Assembly: GCF_009601765.2 (NCBI RefSeq)
Contig: NZ_CP045699.1
Span: 2,108,001-2,172,000 of the forward strand
Source: Vibrio algicola
GTDB lineage: Bacteria; Pseudomonadota; Gammaproteobacteria; Enterobacterales; Vibrionaceae
Length of the DNA: 64,000 nt
Reading direction: 5' to 3'
Below the pieces are notes generated by a model. The model saw nothing but the letters and a program-made list of their open reading frames with translations. It made no database searches and had not been told where the DNA came from. Shown piece after piece: positions 31,586 through 41,615 of the stretch (its first letter is position 1; the number at the start of each line of letters is the position of its first letter). Both the position numbers and the translations under genes were made by a program.

Positions 31586-32299
31586 ATGCTCATCATCGCT
31601 CACCGTGGCGCACGCTCAACTCATCCAGAAAACACACTGTCTGCCATTCAAGCTGCATTAGATGTTGGTTGCCAAGCAATTGAAATCGATGTGCAGGAGC
31701 ACGATGGTCAATTTTGGGTGATCCACGACAAATGGCTTAATCGCACCACTGACCATATTTGTAAATTGCATTGGCTTAGTGCTGAGAAACTCAAAAAAGT
31801 GAAAGTGGCCAAAACCGAAACCATTCCAACCTTAATCGAAGTGTTGAAACTGATTGATGGAAAATGTGCATTAAACATTGAACTCAAAGGGGTTCAACAT
31901 CTTGAATTGCTTTATCACCATCTTGATTTCGCGCTTGAACAATGCAATTTCGACGCTGATCAGTTAATTATTTCGTCCTTTAAGCACGATTGGTTAAAGC
32001 AGATAAAACAACAACAACCACAATGGTTACTCGGCGCACTAAGTGCCTCAAAGGGTATAGATAAATCGCAATTTGCCAAAGATCTGGGGGCGACAAGTAT
32101 TAACCTCGATCTGGATATTGTGGATGAGGATTACGTTCATCATGCCAAGCAATTAGGTTTGTCGGTATTTGTGTATACCGTTAATCAGCCTGAAGATTGG
32201 CAATGGTTAGCGGATATTGGTGTCGATGGGGTGTTTTGTGATTGTCCGGCAGAGGCAATCGCGCAGTTTGCTCAGCCGAGTGGTTTTAAGTGGCTGTGA
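31586..32299 (+). CDS. Glycerophosphodiester phosphodiesterase (UgpQ-like)
   Basis: 237-residue TIM-barrel enzyme without a signal peptide, so probably cytoplasmic. It hydrolyses glycerophosphodiesters to glycerol-3-phosphate and an alcohol. The catalytic HRGAR...PENT motif (residues 6-17), EIDVQEHDG and IHD (metal/acid-base residues), and ALNIELKG are visible. It ends with VDGVFCDCP, as in UgpQ. The ATG at 31586 follows a weak site. No ugp transport genes are adjacent. Confidence 0.9.
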   Translation: MLIIAHRGARSTHPENTLSAIQAALDVGCQAIEIDVQEHDGQFWVIHDKWLNRTTDHICKLHWLSAEKLKKVKVAKTETIPTLIEVLKLIDGKCALNIELKGVQHLELLYHHLDFALEQCNFDADQLIISSFKHDWLKQIKQQQPQWLLGALSASKGIDKSQFAKDLGATSINLDLDIVDEDYVHHAKQLGLSVFVYTVNQPEDWQWLADIGVDGVFCDCPAEAIAQFAQPSGFKWL

Positions 32300-32442
32300 A
32301 TCTGTCATAAATCAAATCATTCGATACGAGAGTCACAACAGATAAGGGGGCTCGCTTATTATTCTATAACCAATAAAAGCGAGCTCACGAATAGCCTCTT
32401 CCGAGCTGACAAAATTAAGCGATTAACGATCAATATCTTAAT

Positions 32443-33411
32443 TTAAGCCCTTGGAAAAGAAAACGCGGTTACTTGATCGATATGATCCACCCCGATCGCC
32501 AGCATAATTAAGCGATCAATCCCTAATGCCACCCCGGCGCATTGCGGCAAACCAGCTTCAAGTGCGGCAATTAAATGGTGATCAATCGGTTGTGGGTTTA
32601 ACCCCATTTGAATGCGCTGCTGATTGTCATGTTCAAAACGGGCTAATTGCTCCTTAGCATCGTCCAGTTCATGGAAGCCATTAGCCAGTTCAATACCTTT
32701 AAAATACACTTCAAAGCGATCGGCCACTCTTGGATCTTGTTGATTTATCTTAGCCAGTGCCGCTTGTGAGGCCGGAAAATCGTACACCATGACGGGAACG
32801 TTCTGCCCTATTTTCGCTTCAACTCCGACACTGAATAATAACTGTAATAAGGTATCTCGATTGTCTTCTGGCTCGGCAATATCTTGCAACCCTAATTGCG
32901 CTGCGACCACTTTCAATTCAGTCATTGACGCTTCAAGCGGACACACCTTTAGTACTTGTAAAAAAGCGTGTTGGTAAGTGATTTTCTCACACCTTTCACA
33001 GGCTAAAACCGCTTGTAATAATGCGTCCATTTCCGCCATCAGATCATGATGATCAAATCCAACTCGATACCACTCTAACATAGAGAACTCTGGGTTGTGA
33101 TAACGGCCATTTTCTTCATTGCGAAAGGCTTTGTTGATTTGATAAATACAGCCACTGCCCGCTGCCAATAAGCGCTTCATGTGAAACTCGGGGCTGGTCA
33201 TCAAAAACACCGTTTGACCATGCGCATAATCAGGACCAACAAACTCGGTTTTAAAAGTATGCAGATGCACGTCAGTCACGGTGGCATGACTCATGGCGGG
33301 GGTGTCCACTTCTAACACATTGCGCTCACTAAAAAAGGCGCGAATCCTTTGAATGACTTGTGCTCGTTGTTGAAGCTGAGGAATAGAAGCGGAAGGTTGC
33401 CAAGTGTGCAT
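32443..33411 (-). CDS. epmA: EF-P--(R)-beta-lysine ligase EpmA (PoxA/GenX)
   Basis: 322-residue truncated class II lysyl-tRNA synthetase paralogue lacking the anticodon domain. It attaches beta-lysine to Lys34 of EF-P. Class II motifs 2 and 3 are present ([21 protein letters not shown] in part, and [13 protein letters not shown]), with [12 protein letters not shown]. The ATG at 33411 gives [10 protein letters not shown]; a GTG directly upstream is the alternative. Its substrate (efp) and the lysine 2,3-aminomutase (epmB) are 11 kb to the right. Confidence 0.95.
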   Translation of the reverse strand: MHTWQPSASIPQLQQRAQVIQRIRAFFSERNVLEVDTPAMSHATVTDVHLHTFKTEFVGPDYAHGQTVFLMTSPEFHMKRLLAAGSGCIYQINKAFRNEENGRYHNPEFSMLEWYRVGFDHHDLMAEMDALLQAVLACERCEKITYQHAFLQVLKVCPLEASMTELKVVAAQLGLQDIAEPEDNRDTLLQLLFSVGVEAKIGQNVPVMVYDFPASQAALAKINQQDPRVADRFEVYFKGIELANGFHELDDAKEQLARFEHDNQQRIQMGLNPQPIDHHLIAALEAGLPQCAGVALGIDRLIMLAIGVDHIDQVTAFSFPRA

Positions 33412-33498
33412 CACAAAATCTCATTGATGAAATAGAGGCGTGATAATAAATCGAGTGGCATAACAAAGAAAGCACAACCGTTCTTCAGTTAGAAAGGT

Positions 33499-34246
33499 TT
33501 AATTAAATTGATACTTATACCCAATACCAATTTTATCGTCGTCGCCATAACTATTATGCTGCACCTTACCATGTAAACTGAGCGATTGATGCTTGGTAAT
33601 ATGGTAACCCACTCCGCCGCCAAACACATAACCAGAGTAATCATCCGAACCGCGAGAATAAGCCGTCGCTGCGATTAATGTCCAGTCTTTACCTAGAGGT
33701 TTCATTGCTTTCATGCCGACATAACCACCAGCAGAATGACTGGGGGTTAATACATAATCATCGTCAAAGTTATCACTGGTTTCAGCGCAATCATCTTTAT
33801 TTACTTCACAGGCAGCATCACCATCATTGTAATTTGCTCCCCCCATAACAAATAACTGCCAGCCAAGGGGTTCAAAATTAAAATAACTTAGCGGAACAAA
33901 AGTGCCGGCACTATAGTTGGTTTGCTCGGCGCCATGATCCATTTGGTGTTTGCCAAAATTAAAATTCACTATGCCAATATCAAATAACCAAGAACCAAGA
34001 ACCGCCTAAGCGCCACTCATCACCATCAGGGCTAATACTAGCATTAATTTTCTTGGTATTACCGACATTAACCGAACCCATAATATGCACTGAACTGCTG
34101 TAACTGATCCCCACTTGCGTCACGACTTTAGTCGGATCTTCCGGCAGTTTGTCTTTTTCTTCTTTCACTTGTGCCATCGATATTGTCGGTAACAATAAAG
34201 CGACGGCACATAAGCATAAAGTGACAAAGCGTGACAGGTGATTCAT
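33499..34246 (-). pseudogene. Outer-membrane beta-barrel protein gene disrupted by a 7-bp duplication
   Basis: Two adjacent frames encode one protein. The first part (34246-33980) starts MNHLSRFVTLCLCAVALLLP, a signal peptide ending SMAQ, and stops early after GGSWFLVI. The second (from about 33990 down to 33499) continues LFDIGIVNFNFGKHQ and ends GIGYKYQFN, a terminal aromatic typical of outer-membrane barrels. The break coincides with a tandem CCAAGAA duplication on the plus strand at 33988-34001; removing one unit restores a continuous frame of about 246 residues. No specific family recognised. Confidence 0.8.
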
Positions 34247-34678
34247 TAGATATTCTTATTCGGGAATGAGTGCGCACACCATAGAGGGTTTTATAGCCAG
34301 AGCCAACAAATCAAGCTGTAAATTAATGTAAAACTAGGGGCGGTTGATCTTTTGTGATTCAATTTTGTTCGAGATAAAAGCCTTTTAATCGAGGCAAAAC
34401 AACCACGAAAGATCAACAGCCCCTAACTAAGCAATAAACTTTAAAAACAAACACAATTTCATTCAATGAATAGATGCCACTCATTAAAAATCTGAAAACA
34501 CGCGTGATGTAACATTTTTAACTACTTATTACCTACTTAGTATTATGAATTACCACCATATACCTTGTCAGATCAATTTATTCTGCTGTTGAATTACCTA
34601 CAATTACTCCTAGCAAAAACAAAAACTATTTTTCCAATCGTGTTCAGTATTAGAACACACCAACTCTGGAGGATAACT
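34247..34678. other. frd upstream region
   Basis: 432 bases between the broken outer-membrane gene and frdA. It holds the palindromic element at 34337-34423. The last ~150 bases are AT-rich and must contain the frd promoter, but I cannot mark a -10/-35 or a clean FNR box. Confidence 0.4.
34335..34425. mobile_element. 87-bp palindromic MITE-like element flanked by TA
   Basis: From GGGGC at 34337 to GCCCC at 34423 the sequence folds back on itself. The outer arms GGGGCGGTTGATCTTTTGTG and CACGAAAGATCAACAGCCCC pair with only two mismatches, and weaker pairing extends toward the centre. TA dinucleotides sit on both sides, the insertion footprint typical of IS630/Tc1-type elements. It lies upstream of frdA. 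Confidence 0.7.
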
Positions 34679-36493
34679 GTGAAAGTCATAACCACAGATA
34701 TCGCAGTAATCGGAGCCGGCGGCGCTGGCTTACGTTCTGCAATTGCGGCAGCAGAAGCAAACCCTGAACTTGAAGTTGCACTGATTTCAAAAGTGTATCC
34801 TATGCGTTCACATACGGTTGCTGCCGAAGGCGGTTCAGCAGCAGTTATCAAGGAAGAAGACAGCTTAGACAACCATTTCAACGATACCGTTGGTGGTGGT
34901 GATTGGCTATGTGAACAGGATGTTGTTGAATATTTCGTTGCGAATTCTACTCGTGAAATGATCCAAATGGAGCAATGGGGTTGCCCTTGGAGCCGTAAAG
35001 AAAATGGCGATGTAAACGTACGCCGTTTTGGTGGCATGAAAATCGAACGCACTTGGTTTGCGGCCGATAAAACTGGCTTCCACATGCTTCATACTCTGTT
35101 CCAAACCTCTATCAAATACCCAAATATCAAACGTTTCGACGAATACTTTGTTGTCGACCTTCTGGTTGATGGAGAGAATGACGCGAAAGAAGCACAAGGT
35201 ATTGTTGCCATTCACATGTCTGAAGGTGAATTGGTGGCGATTAAAGCAAAGTCTGTGGTTCTTGCTACAGGTGGCGCAGGTCGTGTTTACCATACCAACA
35301 CCAATGGCGGTATTGTAACCGGCGATGGTATGGCAATGGCTTACCGTCACGGCGTACCACTACGTGATATGGAATTTGTTCAATATCACCCAACCGGCCT
35401 ACCTGGCACTGGCATCTTGATGACGGAAGGTTGTCGTGGTGAAGGCGGTATCATCGTCAATAAAGACGGCTACCGTTACCTACAAGATTACGGCATGGGT
35501 CCTGAAACCCCTATTGGCGAGCCTAAGAACAAATACATGGAACTCGGTCCGCGTGATAAAGTTTCTCAAGCGTTCTGGCACGAAATGCAAAAAGGCAACA
35601 CCATTAAGCACCCACTAGGTGATGTGGTGATGCTTGATTTGCGCCACTTAGGTGAAGAGTACTTAAATGAGCGTCTACCGTTTATTTGTGAACTTGCTAA
35701 AGCTTATGTCAACGTTGATCCAGCTAAAGAGCCAATTCCAATTCGTCCAACCGTGCACTACACCATGGGCGGTATTGAAACCAATGGTCAATGTGAGACT
35801 CAAATTAAAGGTCTCTTTGCGGTAGGCGAATGTGCATCAGTTGGTCTACACGGCGCAAACCGTTTAGGGTCTAACTCATTAGCCGAGTTTGTTGTCTTTG
35901 GTCGTGTTGCCGGTGAAAATGCCGCTGATCGCGCTAAAGAATTCAAAGGCTGGAATGAGGAAGGCATCAAAACTCAAATGCAAGCGGTTGAAGCTCGTAT
36001 CGCGGCACTGATGAATCAAGAAGGCGATGAAAGCTGGTCAGATATTCGTACTGAAATGGGCCACTCAATGGAAGCCGGTTGTGGTATCTATCGTGAAGAA
36101 GCATCAATGCAAGCGACGATCGACAAGCTGACTGAACTTAAAGCTCGTTACAAGAAAATCAGCATTAAAGATAAAGGCCAAGTGTTTAACACCGACCTGC
36201 TTTACGCGATTGAAATTGGTTACGGCTTAGATGTTGCTGAAGCGATGGCTCAATCTGCGATTCGTCGTACTGAATCTCGTGGTGCTCACCAGCGTTTAGA
36301 CGAAGGTTGTACAACTCGTGATGATGACAACTTCTTGAAGCACACGCTTTCTTTCTACCAAGAAGATGCAGCACCAGTGATCGATTACAGCGCAGTAAAA
36401 ATCACCAAATCTCAACCTAAAGCTCGCTTATATGGTGCTGCTGCTGAAGAAGCCGCCGCCAAAGAAGCCGCTGCAGCGAAGGAAGCCAAATAA
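34679..36493 (+). CDS. frdA: Fumarate reductase flavoprotein subunit
   Basis: 604-residue catalytic subunit. The dinucleotide fold [19 protein letters not shown] is followed by the covalent-FAD histidine in [13 protein letters not shown], and the active-site region [20 protein letters not shown] (in part), [15 protein letters not shown] and [13 protein letters not shown]. The start is a GTG at 34679 with GGAGGA upstream; an upstream ATG frame would add 38 unrelated residues. The C-terminus carries a low-complexity Ala/Lys/Glu tail. It overlaps frdB as TAATG. Reduces fumarate with menaquinol in anaerobic respiration. Confidence 0.97.
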   Translation: MKVITTDIAVIGAGGAGLRSAIAAAEANPELEVALISKVYPMRSHTVAAEGGSAAVIKEEDSLDNHFNDTVGGGDWLCEQDVVEYFVANSTREMIQMEQWGCPWSRKENGDVNVRRFGGMKIERTWFAADKTGFHMLHTLFQTSIKYPNIKRFDEYFVVDLLVDGENDAKEAQGIVAIHMSEGELVAIKAKSVVLATGGAGRVYHTNTNGGIVTGDGMAMAYRHGVPLRDMEFVQYHPTGLPGTGILMTEGCRGEGGIIVNKDGYRYLQDYGMGPETPIGEPKNKYMELGPRDKVSQAFWHEMQKGNTIKHPLGDVVMLDLRHLGEEYLNERLPFICELAKAYVNVDPAKEPIPIRPTVHYTMGGIETNGQCETQIKGLFAVGECASVGLHGANRLGSNSLAEFVVFGRVAGENAADRAKEFKGWNEEGIKTQMQAVEARIAALMNQEGDESWSDIRTEMGHSMEAGCGIYREEASMQATIDKLTELKARYKKISIKDKGQVFNTDLLYAIEIGYGLDVAEAMAQSAIRRTESRGAHQRLDEGCTTRDDDNFLKHTLSFYQEDAAPVIDYSAVKITKSQPKARLYGAAAEEAAAKEAAAAKEAK

Positions 36494-37239
36494 TGTCAAT
36501 AACTGCGACCCGTATGCAAAAAGTACATATGTCACGTTACAATCCAGAAGTGGATGACGCGCCATACCTACAAACATTTGAAGTCCCTTGTGATGACACA
36601 ACATCAATCTTAGATGCGATTGGTTATATCAAAGATCACCTTGATAAAAATCTGTCTTACCGCTGGTCTTGCCGTATGGCGATCTGTGGTTCGTGTGGCA
36701 TCATGGTGGATAACGTGCCAAAACTTGGTTGTAAAAGCTTTATGCGTGACTACCCAAATGGCGTCACGATTGAGCCTTTAGCTAACTTCCCAATCGAGAA
36801 AGATCTTATCGTTGATATGAGCCCTTTCATCGAGCGCTTGGAAGCGATCAAGCCATACATTATTGGTAACGACCGTAAACCTGAAGATGGCACCAACAAG
36901 CAAACTCCAGCACAGATGGAAAAGTATAAGCAATTTGCTAACTGCATCAACTGTGGTCTTTGCTACGCGGCTTGTCCTCAATTTGGTTTGAACCCAGAGT
37001 TCATTGGTCCTGCGGCACTAACCCTTGCACATCGTTACAACCTCGATAACCGTGATAACGGTAAAGCAGAGCGCATGAAACTGATCAACAGTGAAAATGG
37101 CGCTTGGGGTTGTACCTTTGTTGGTTACTGTTCAGTGGTTTGTCCAAAACATGTCGATCCTGCTGCTGCGGTAAACCAAGGCAAAGTAGAATCTTCAATG
37201 GATTTCGTTATCTCTATGTTTAAGTCTGAGGAGATCTAG
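36493..37239 (+). CDS. frdB: Fumarate reductase iron-sulfur subunit
   Basis: 248-residue subunit carrying three clusters: [2Fe-2S] in [13 protein letters not shown], [4Fe-4S] in [12 protein letters not shown], and [3Fe-4S] toward the C-terminus ([14 protein letters not shown]). It relays electrons from FrdCD to FrdA. Start ATG overlaps the frdA stop. Confidence 0.97.
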   Translation: MSITATRMQKVHMSRYNPEVDDAPYLQTFEVPCDDTTSILDAIGYIKDHLDKNLSYRWSCRMAICGSCGIMVDNVPKLGCKSFMRDYPNGVTIEPLANFPIEKDLIVDMSPFIERLEAIKPYIIGNDRKPEDGTNKQTPAQMEKYKQFANCINCGLCYAACPQFGLNPEFIGPAALTLAHRYNLDNRDNGKAERMKLINSENGAWGCTFVGYCSVVCPKHVDPAAAVNQGKVESSMDFVISMFKSEEI

Positions 37240-37240
37240 G

Positions 37241-37624
37241 ATGAGCAAACGTAAGCCTTATGTTCGCGCAATGGAGCGTACTTGGTGGAGCAAACATCCG
37301 TTCTACCGTTTTTACATGGTTCGTGAAGCAACCGTTCTACCATTAATCTTGTTCACATTGTTTATGCTATGTGGCCTTGCAAGTTTAGTGAAAGGCCCAC
37401 AATCTTGGGTTGAGTGGCAGCACTTTATGCAAAATCCACTGGTGATCGCGATTAACATCGTGGCACTGGCAGGCAGCTTATTCCATGCGACCACCTTCTT
37501 TAGCATGATGCCTCAAGTAATGCCTATTCGCGTAAAAGGTAAACTACTGAGCCCGAAAGTAATTATTGCCGCACAATGGGGCGCAGTTGCTGTGATCTCA
37601 TTGATTGTATTGGCTTTGGTGTAG
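37241..37624 (+). CDS. frdC: Fumarate reductase membrane anchor subunit C
   Basis: 127-residue inner-membrane protein with three hydrophobic segments. It begins SKRKPYVRAMERTWWSKHPFYRFYM, the family's N-terminal motif. With FrdD it anchors the complex and binds menaquinol. One base separates it from frdB. Confidence 0.96.
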   Translation: MSKRKPYVRAMERTWWSKHPFYRFYMVREATVLPLILFTLFMLCGLASLVKGPQSWVEWQHFMQNPLVIAINIVALAGSLFHATTFFSMMPQVMPIRVKGKLLSPKVIIAAQWGAVAVISLIVLALV

Positions 37625-37633
37625 GAGATAGAC

Positions 37634-37996
37634 ATGATTAATCCAAATCCAAGACGTTCAGACGAGCCAATTTGGTGGTCTTTATTTGGCGCTGGCGGTA
37701 CATGGTTCGCCATGATCACCCCTGTAACGATTTTAGTACTTGGCATCTTAATGCCGTTAGGTGTGTTCGATATGGGCACCTTTAACTTCTTAAGAGCTCA
37801 TGCTTTTGCTAGCAGCTTTATTGGCGGATTATTTTTAATCGCCTCTATTGCGCTACCAATGTGGCATGCAATGCACCGTGTTCATCACGGCATGCACGAC
37901 CTAAAATTCCACACTGGCTTAATTGGCAAAATTGCTTGTTATGTTATTGCGGCAATTGTTAGCGTATTAGCTATCGTGTTTATTTTCTTACTATAA
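37634..37996 (+). CDS. frdD: Fumarate reductase membrane anchor subunit D
   Basis: 120-residue protein with three membrane segments and the conserved [15 protein letters not shown] start and [16 protein letters not shown] loop. Last gene of frdABCD, nine bases after frdC. Confidence 0.96.
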   Translation: MINPNPRRSDEPIWWSLFGAGGTWFAMITPVTILVLGILMPLGVFDMGTFNFLRAHAFASSFIGGLFLIASIALPMWHAMHRVHHGMHDLKFHTGLIGKIACYVIAAIVSVLAIVFIFLL

Positions 37997-38003
37997 AAGA
38001 AAA

Positions 38004-38034
38004 TTACGAGGCTTGGGATCTCAAGCCTCGTTAC
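38004..38034 (+). terminator. Hairpin after frdD
   Basis: ACGAGGCTTG and CAAGCCTCGT form a perfect 10-bp stem (38006-38031) around GGATCT. The T tract is minimal, so it may be an mRNA-end stabiliser or a weak terminator allowing read-through to the transporter. Confidence 0.6.
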
Positions 38035-38170
38035 TCGAAGATAAAAGGTACTAGATTGTGGTATGGGTAGACTTAAACATTGGCCGTCGTGTTTATCACG
38101 CACGCAGGTGTAAAGTTATCCCGATAGGACATACTTGTTTCACGGAATGAAAACATCATAGATAGCCCCT

Positions 38171-38196
38171 TCACCGTTTCCTTGACGGTGATTTTC
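38171..38196 (+). terminator. Possible attenuator upstream of the DASS transporter
   Basis: TCACCGT-TTCCTTG-ACGGTGA followed by TTTTC. A short stem in the 297-base frdD-transporter gap; could reduce read-through from frd. Confidence 0.4.
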
Positions 38197-38293
38197 AAGC
38201 AACGAGACACGCAATCCATTTTATTTTGGATATGGTGATATCATCCAAGCTTCATTATCTCTTAGTCGTTTGTTGTAACTGAGATTAAAAAAT

Positions 38294-39748
38294 ATGAATA
38301 CCCCCTTTGATAAATCAACCAACTGGTTGGCAGTAAAACCGATCCCATTTTTTGTCATTTTGATCCTTTCTGCCATTGTTTGGCAATTTGATGCACCAAC
38401 TGGCTTAGCGCAACCGGCCTATCATACTGCGATTATTTTCATCGCTACCATTGCGGCAATTGTTGCCAATGTGATGCCAACTGGTTCGCTGGCAATATTA
38501 AGCCTTGCTTGCTATGCCACCTTAAAAGCAGGCGGCGAAGTGAATGGCGCGCTTGCGATCAAAAACGCGATGACCGATTTTAATAACGGCTTAATTTGGC
38601 TGATCGTCATCGCCTTTATGATTGCTCGCGCCTTTACTAAAACCGGTTTAGGCCGTCGTATTGCCTTGATGCTGCTGAGTAAATTTGGTCAATCGACATT
38701 ACGCATCGCTTATTGCTTAGGCATCGCCGATTTCTTAATTGCACCAGCAACGCCAAGTAACACTGCGCGTTCTGCCATTGTGTCGCCAATCGCCGATTCA
38801 CTCGCTAAAACCGTCAATGCTGAAGATCGTAAATTAGGTCAATTCTTAATTTCATCATCAAGTGCGATGAACGATGCCTCCGCCATTGGTTTTCAAACTG
38901 GTTTTGCCGGTAACTTAGCCCTAGTCGGTATTGCCTCAAGCGTGGCAGGTATTACGTTAACCTTTACCGATTGGGCGCTGTACTTATTGGTTCCCGCTTT
39001 ATTCTTGTTGGTGTTACTACCATTTGTACTTTATAAAACCATTAACCCAGAAACTAAGAAAACACCTGAAGCACCTAAATTTGCCAAAGGTGAACTAAGC
39101 AAAATGGGTTCGGTCTCATTAAGTGAATGGAAACTGGTTGGCGTTTTTATTGGTTTAATTGTGCTTTGGGTTGGCGGTGCGGCATTTGATTTAAATGCTA
39201 CGACTGCAGCCTTCATTGGCCTTGCCGCTTTATTGGTCTTTGGCGTATTAAGCTGGGATGATATTAAAGGCGAGAAAGGTGCATGGGATACCTTAGTGTG
39301 GTTCTCGGTATTAATGGGTATGGCCGATAATTTAAAAACACTGGGCTTTACAAACTGGGTTGGCGATATGGTTTCAAACTTCCTAACCGTCCATTTAGGC
39401 GGTGCCAGTGCCATTATCTTCCTGCTGGCGATGATGTCTTTCTTCCTATTTACCGCTTATTTCTTTGCTTCGGCAACCGCGAAAGTTGTGGCGTTAGGTC
39501 CGGTAATTTTAGGGGCATTAGTATCATTGCACGTATCACCTTTAATGGCGGTATTAGCGATTGCCGGTATTATGAATATTGGTTGTAACTTGGCGACTTA
39601 TAGCCATGCACGTAACCCATTATTGCTCGGTTACGGTTACCACACTGACAGCGAATGGATGAAAATCGGCTTAGTGATTTCCATTGTTGGTGCGATTGCC
39701 TTTATGGCGGTTGGCTTAAGTTGGTGGAACATACTTGGCGTTGCTTAA
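38294..39748 (+). CDS. DASS-family anion/dicarboxylate transporter
   Basis: 484-residue inner-membrane protein with about 12 hydrophobic segments. The stretch APATPSNTARSAIVSPIADSL (in part) near 150-170 is the substrate/sodium-binding SNT motif of the divalent anion:Na+ symporter family, closest to bacterial CitT/TtdT/YbhI and plant 2-oxoglutarate/malate translocators. Family members exchange succinate for citrate or tartrate, or import C4 acids. Its position after frdABCD suggests fumarate/succinate or malate exchange, but the substrate is an inference. Confidence 0.88.
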   Translation: MNTPFDKSTNWLAVKPIPFFVILILSAIVWQFDAPTGLAQPAYHTAIIFIATIAAIVANVMPTGSLAILSLACYATLKAGGEVNGALAIKNAMTDFNNGLIWLIVIAFMIARAFTKTGLGRRIALMLLSKFGQSTLRIAYCLGIADFLIAPATPSNTARSAIVSPIADSLAKTVNAEDRKLGQFLISSSSAMNDASAIGFQTGFAGNLALVGIASSVAGITLTFTDWALYLLVPALFLLVLLPFVLYKTINPETKKTPEAPKFAKGELSKMGSVSLSEWKLVGVFIGLIVLWVGGAAFDLNATTAAFIGLAALLVFGVLSWDDIKGEKGAWDTLVWFSVLMGMADNLKTLGFTNWVGDMVSNFLTVHLGGASAIIFLLAMMSFFLFTAYFFASATAKVVALGPVILGALVSLHVSPLMAVLAIAGIMNIGCNLATYSHARNPLLLGYGYHTDSEWMKIGLVISIVGAIAFMAVGLSWWNILGVA

Positions 39749-39767
39749 ATCGTCGATATTGAGCGGT

Positions 39768-39811
39768 AAAAAAAAGCGAGCCACTTCAATGTAAGTGGCT
39801 CGCTTTGTTTT
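39768..39811. terminator. Bidirectional terminator after the DASS gene
   Basis: AAAAAAAGCGAGCCACTT and AAGTGGCTCGCTTTGTTTT arms around CAATGT. It separates the transporter from the convergent DUF1007 gene. Confidence 0.9.
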
Positions 39812-39832
39812 ATCTTTGAGGTATTGCCCTCG

Positions 39833-40456
39833 TTAGTGACAATCAAGCTTGATCGTTTGAGCAAATAGATTCCCCAAATCAGGATCGCCTGTTACATCAA
39901 TTGGTATTGAAGCGGCATAACTAATCTGTTTAGCGGTCGGATGTGGTTGCACTAGCGTGGTTTTGCATTGCTTTGCTAGCTGCTCCGATAAACTCACATC
40001 CGATGCCTTCTGCCACTCCATATCCACATAATAGGTTGGCTCATACACTTGTAATCGAATATCTGAGCTTGATAATGGGATTGGGTGTTGCAGGGTTAAA
40101 TCAAACATCAAGGTCAACTTCGCGCCATCTAATCGATAATGCCCTTTGCTCGTTTTGACAAAATCAATCGATTTATTCCCCACCAGCATTTGAGTCAGAT
40201 AATGCTGTTGGTACATATTACTGACCGCTTCATAAGCTAACGCATCTAAGGTTTTTTTGATTTTAGCCGGAGAAACATCTTCACCATCGAGTGCATAAGC
40301 CGATGTCATAGGGTCCATCTGCCAAGCCATAGAAAGCTTCGTGATATAACCATCACTACCCACTATTTTTGTTTTCATGCTAATCCATGAATGAGGGTGC
40401 GCTTGTACTGGCAAGCACACCCAGAACATCAGTAATAACAGCCCATATCGTTTCAT
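39833..40456 (-). CDS. DUF1007 periplasmic protein, paralogue 1
   Basis: 207-residue secreted protein: signal peptide (about 1-19, ending VQA), then mature HPHSWISMKTKI, a histidine-led N-terminus that could bind metal. Family landmarks are SMAWQMDPMTSAY, YEPTYYVDMEW and a C-terminal AASIPIDVTGDPDLGNLFAQTIKL. It follows znuA by 57 bases on the same strand, so it is probably in its operon. DUF1007 proteins usually accompany NicO permeases. Function unproven; a zinc-delivery role is inferred. Confidence 0.85.
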   Translation of the reverse strand: MKRYGLLLLMFWVCLPVQAHPHSWISMKTKIVGSDGYITKLSMAWQMDPMTSAYALDGEDVSPAKIKKTLDALAYEAVSNMYQQHYLTQMLVGNKSIDFVKTSKGHYRLDGAKLTLMFDLTLQHPIPLSSSDIRLQVYEPTYYVDMEWQKASDVSLSEQLAKQCKTTLVQPHPTAKQISYAASIPIDVTGDPDLGNLFAQTIKLDCH

Positions 40457-40513
40457 TGTAAAACCTATGATGATTGATAGAGGCTTATCATACGATAAAA
40501 ACAGAACCCCGTC

Positions 40514-41434
40514 TTATCCTTGCTGTAAACACGACTTAAAACCCGTGGCGACTGAGGTTAAGAAGTTAAAATAGGCACCAGGTTCAATTTTAATATCGCT
40601 GCCAAGTGGATCAACCTCGCCATGTTTTGCCGGCGTACCCTGGATTACCGTGGTCACGATGGCTGGGGTAAATTGCGGCTCAGAAAATACGCAGACGGCT
40701 TTATGGCTCAGTAACGCTTGATGAATCTTTGCCACTGTTTTAGCGCCAGGCTTGCGCTCAGGATCAACGGTAAAATAACCTAAATTATCCAAACCAAATT
40801 TGTTTTCAAAATAATCATACCCATCATGGAAAACAAAATATCCTTGATCGCGCACTGAGGCCAATTGCTGTTGAATGCTGTCGACCGTATGTTGTAAGTT
40901 AAGTTTAAACTTCACCAAGTTGGTTTGATATTGCTCTTTATGCTGAGGATCGATTTGTGACAGACGGTTGGCTATCACCGTTGCCGCTTGCAGCGCTTGA
41001 TCTGGCCCCAACCAAATATGTGGATTTAAGTCGCCATCACCATCCTCAAAATCGCCAATAGAAATTTGCCCTTCATGGGTAAAGTGCTGGAACTCAATAC
41101 TAGGTTGAGCAGACAATGCCAATGAATTTGAAGCATCCGTTAAGGTATTGTTGAGAAAATGCTCTAGGACGGGCCCAACCCAAATCACTAAATCGGCTTG
41201 CTTTAACTTCACCATGTCGGAAGGTTTTAAAACATAATCGTGTGGGCTTGCGGTTTTATTCAGCAACACATCGGCTTCGGTTACCCCTTGAGTAATTTCA
41301 TTACTAATCAAAGCAAGCGGCTTGATTGAAGCTAAAACCTTAGGGCTAACATCCGATTTAGCGAAACTATTATGCGTAAAAACAGTCAATAATATAACAA
41401 TACATGTTTGGATCTTTGATAGAAAACAGCGCAT
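40514..41434 (-). CDS. znuA: Zinc ABC transporter substrate-binding protein, ZnuA-like
   Basis: 306-residue periplasmic cluster A-I binding protein with a signal peptide (about 1-25). Metal ligands fit ZnuA: His65 (TASPHDY), His139 (LNPHIWL), His203 (FHDGYDYFE) and Asp275 (EVDPLG). The usual His-rich loop is reduced to a short acidic segment (GDFEDGDGD). No znuB or znuC is adjacent. A Zur-box-like palindrome lies about 45 bases upstream of the start. An adhesin or manganese-binding relative is less likely given the regulatory site. Confidence 0.88.
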   Translation of the reverse strand: MRCFLSKIQTCIVILLTVFTHNSFAKSDVSPKVLASIKPLALISNEITQGVTEADVLLNKTASPHDYVLKPSDMVKLKQADLVIWVGPVLEHFLNNTLTDASNSLALSAQPSIEFQHFTHEGQISIGDFEDGDGDLNPHIWLGPDQALQAATVIANRLSQIDPQHKEQYQTNLVKFKLNLQHTVDSIQQQLASVRDQGYFVFHDGYDYFENKFGLDNLGYFTVDPERKPGAKTVAKIHQALLSHKAVCVFSEPQFTPAIVTTVIQGTPAKHGEVDPLGSDIKIEPGAYFNFLTSVATGFKSCLQQG

Positions 41435-41476
41435 TTCAACCTCGTTTATTTATAGAAACAACAAAAATATTTATTA

Positions 41477-41491
41477 TGTTATATCATAACA
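41477..41491. promoter_or_regulatory. Zur-box-like palindrome between znuA and DUF1007-NicO
   Basis: TGTTATATCATAACA is a near-perfect palindrome and differs at two positions from the core TGTTATAATATAACA of gammaproteobacterial Zur sites. It sits between divergent znuA and DUF1007 paralogue 2, so one site could control both transcripts. Confidence 0.7.
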
Positions 41492-41615
41492 ATTAAAGTG
41501 TTTCAAAATATGAATGAGAAAAACTCTCGAAAAGGTTGGCGTGGCAACAAGTGACAAGTACTATTCTACTTTCTAAGCCCATCATTTTTTGTCAATCAAT
41601 CTAAACAGGCACCCA

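Noticed and set aside
32349..32386. Inverted repeat between the phosphodiesterase gene and epmA as a terminator
   Set aside because: Arms GCTCGCTT and AAAAGCGAGC pair imperfectly, the loop is long and no T-run follows on either strand.
33980..34001. Programmed frameshifting in the outer-membrane gene
   Set aside because: A simple 7-bp duplication explains the break; no slippery heptamer or downstream stem is evident.
34565..34678. N-terminal extension of FrdA
   Set aside because: Unrelated hydrophobic sequence; the GTG at 34679 has GGAGGA and gives the conserved N-terminus.
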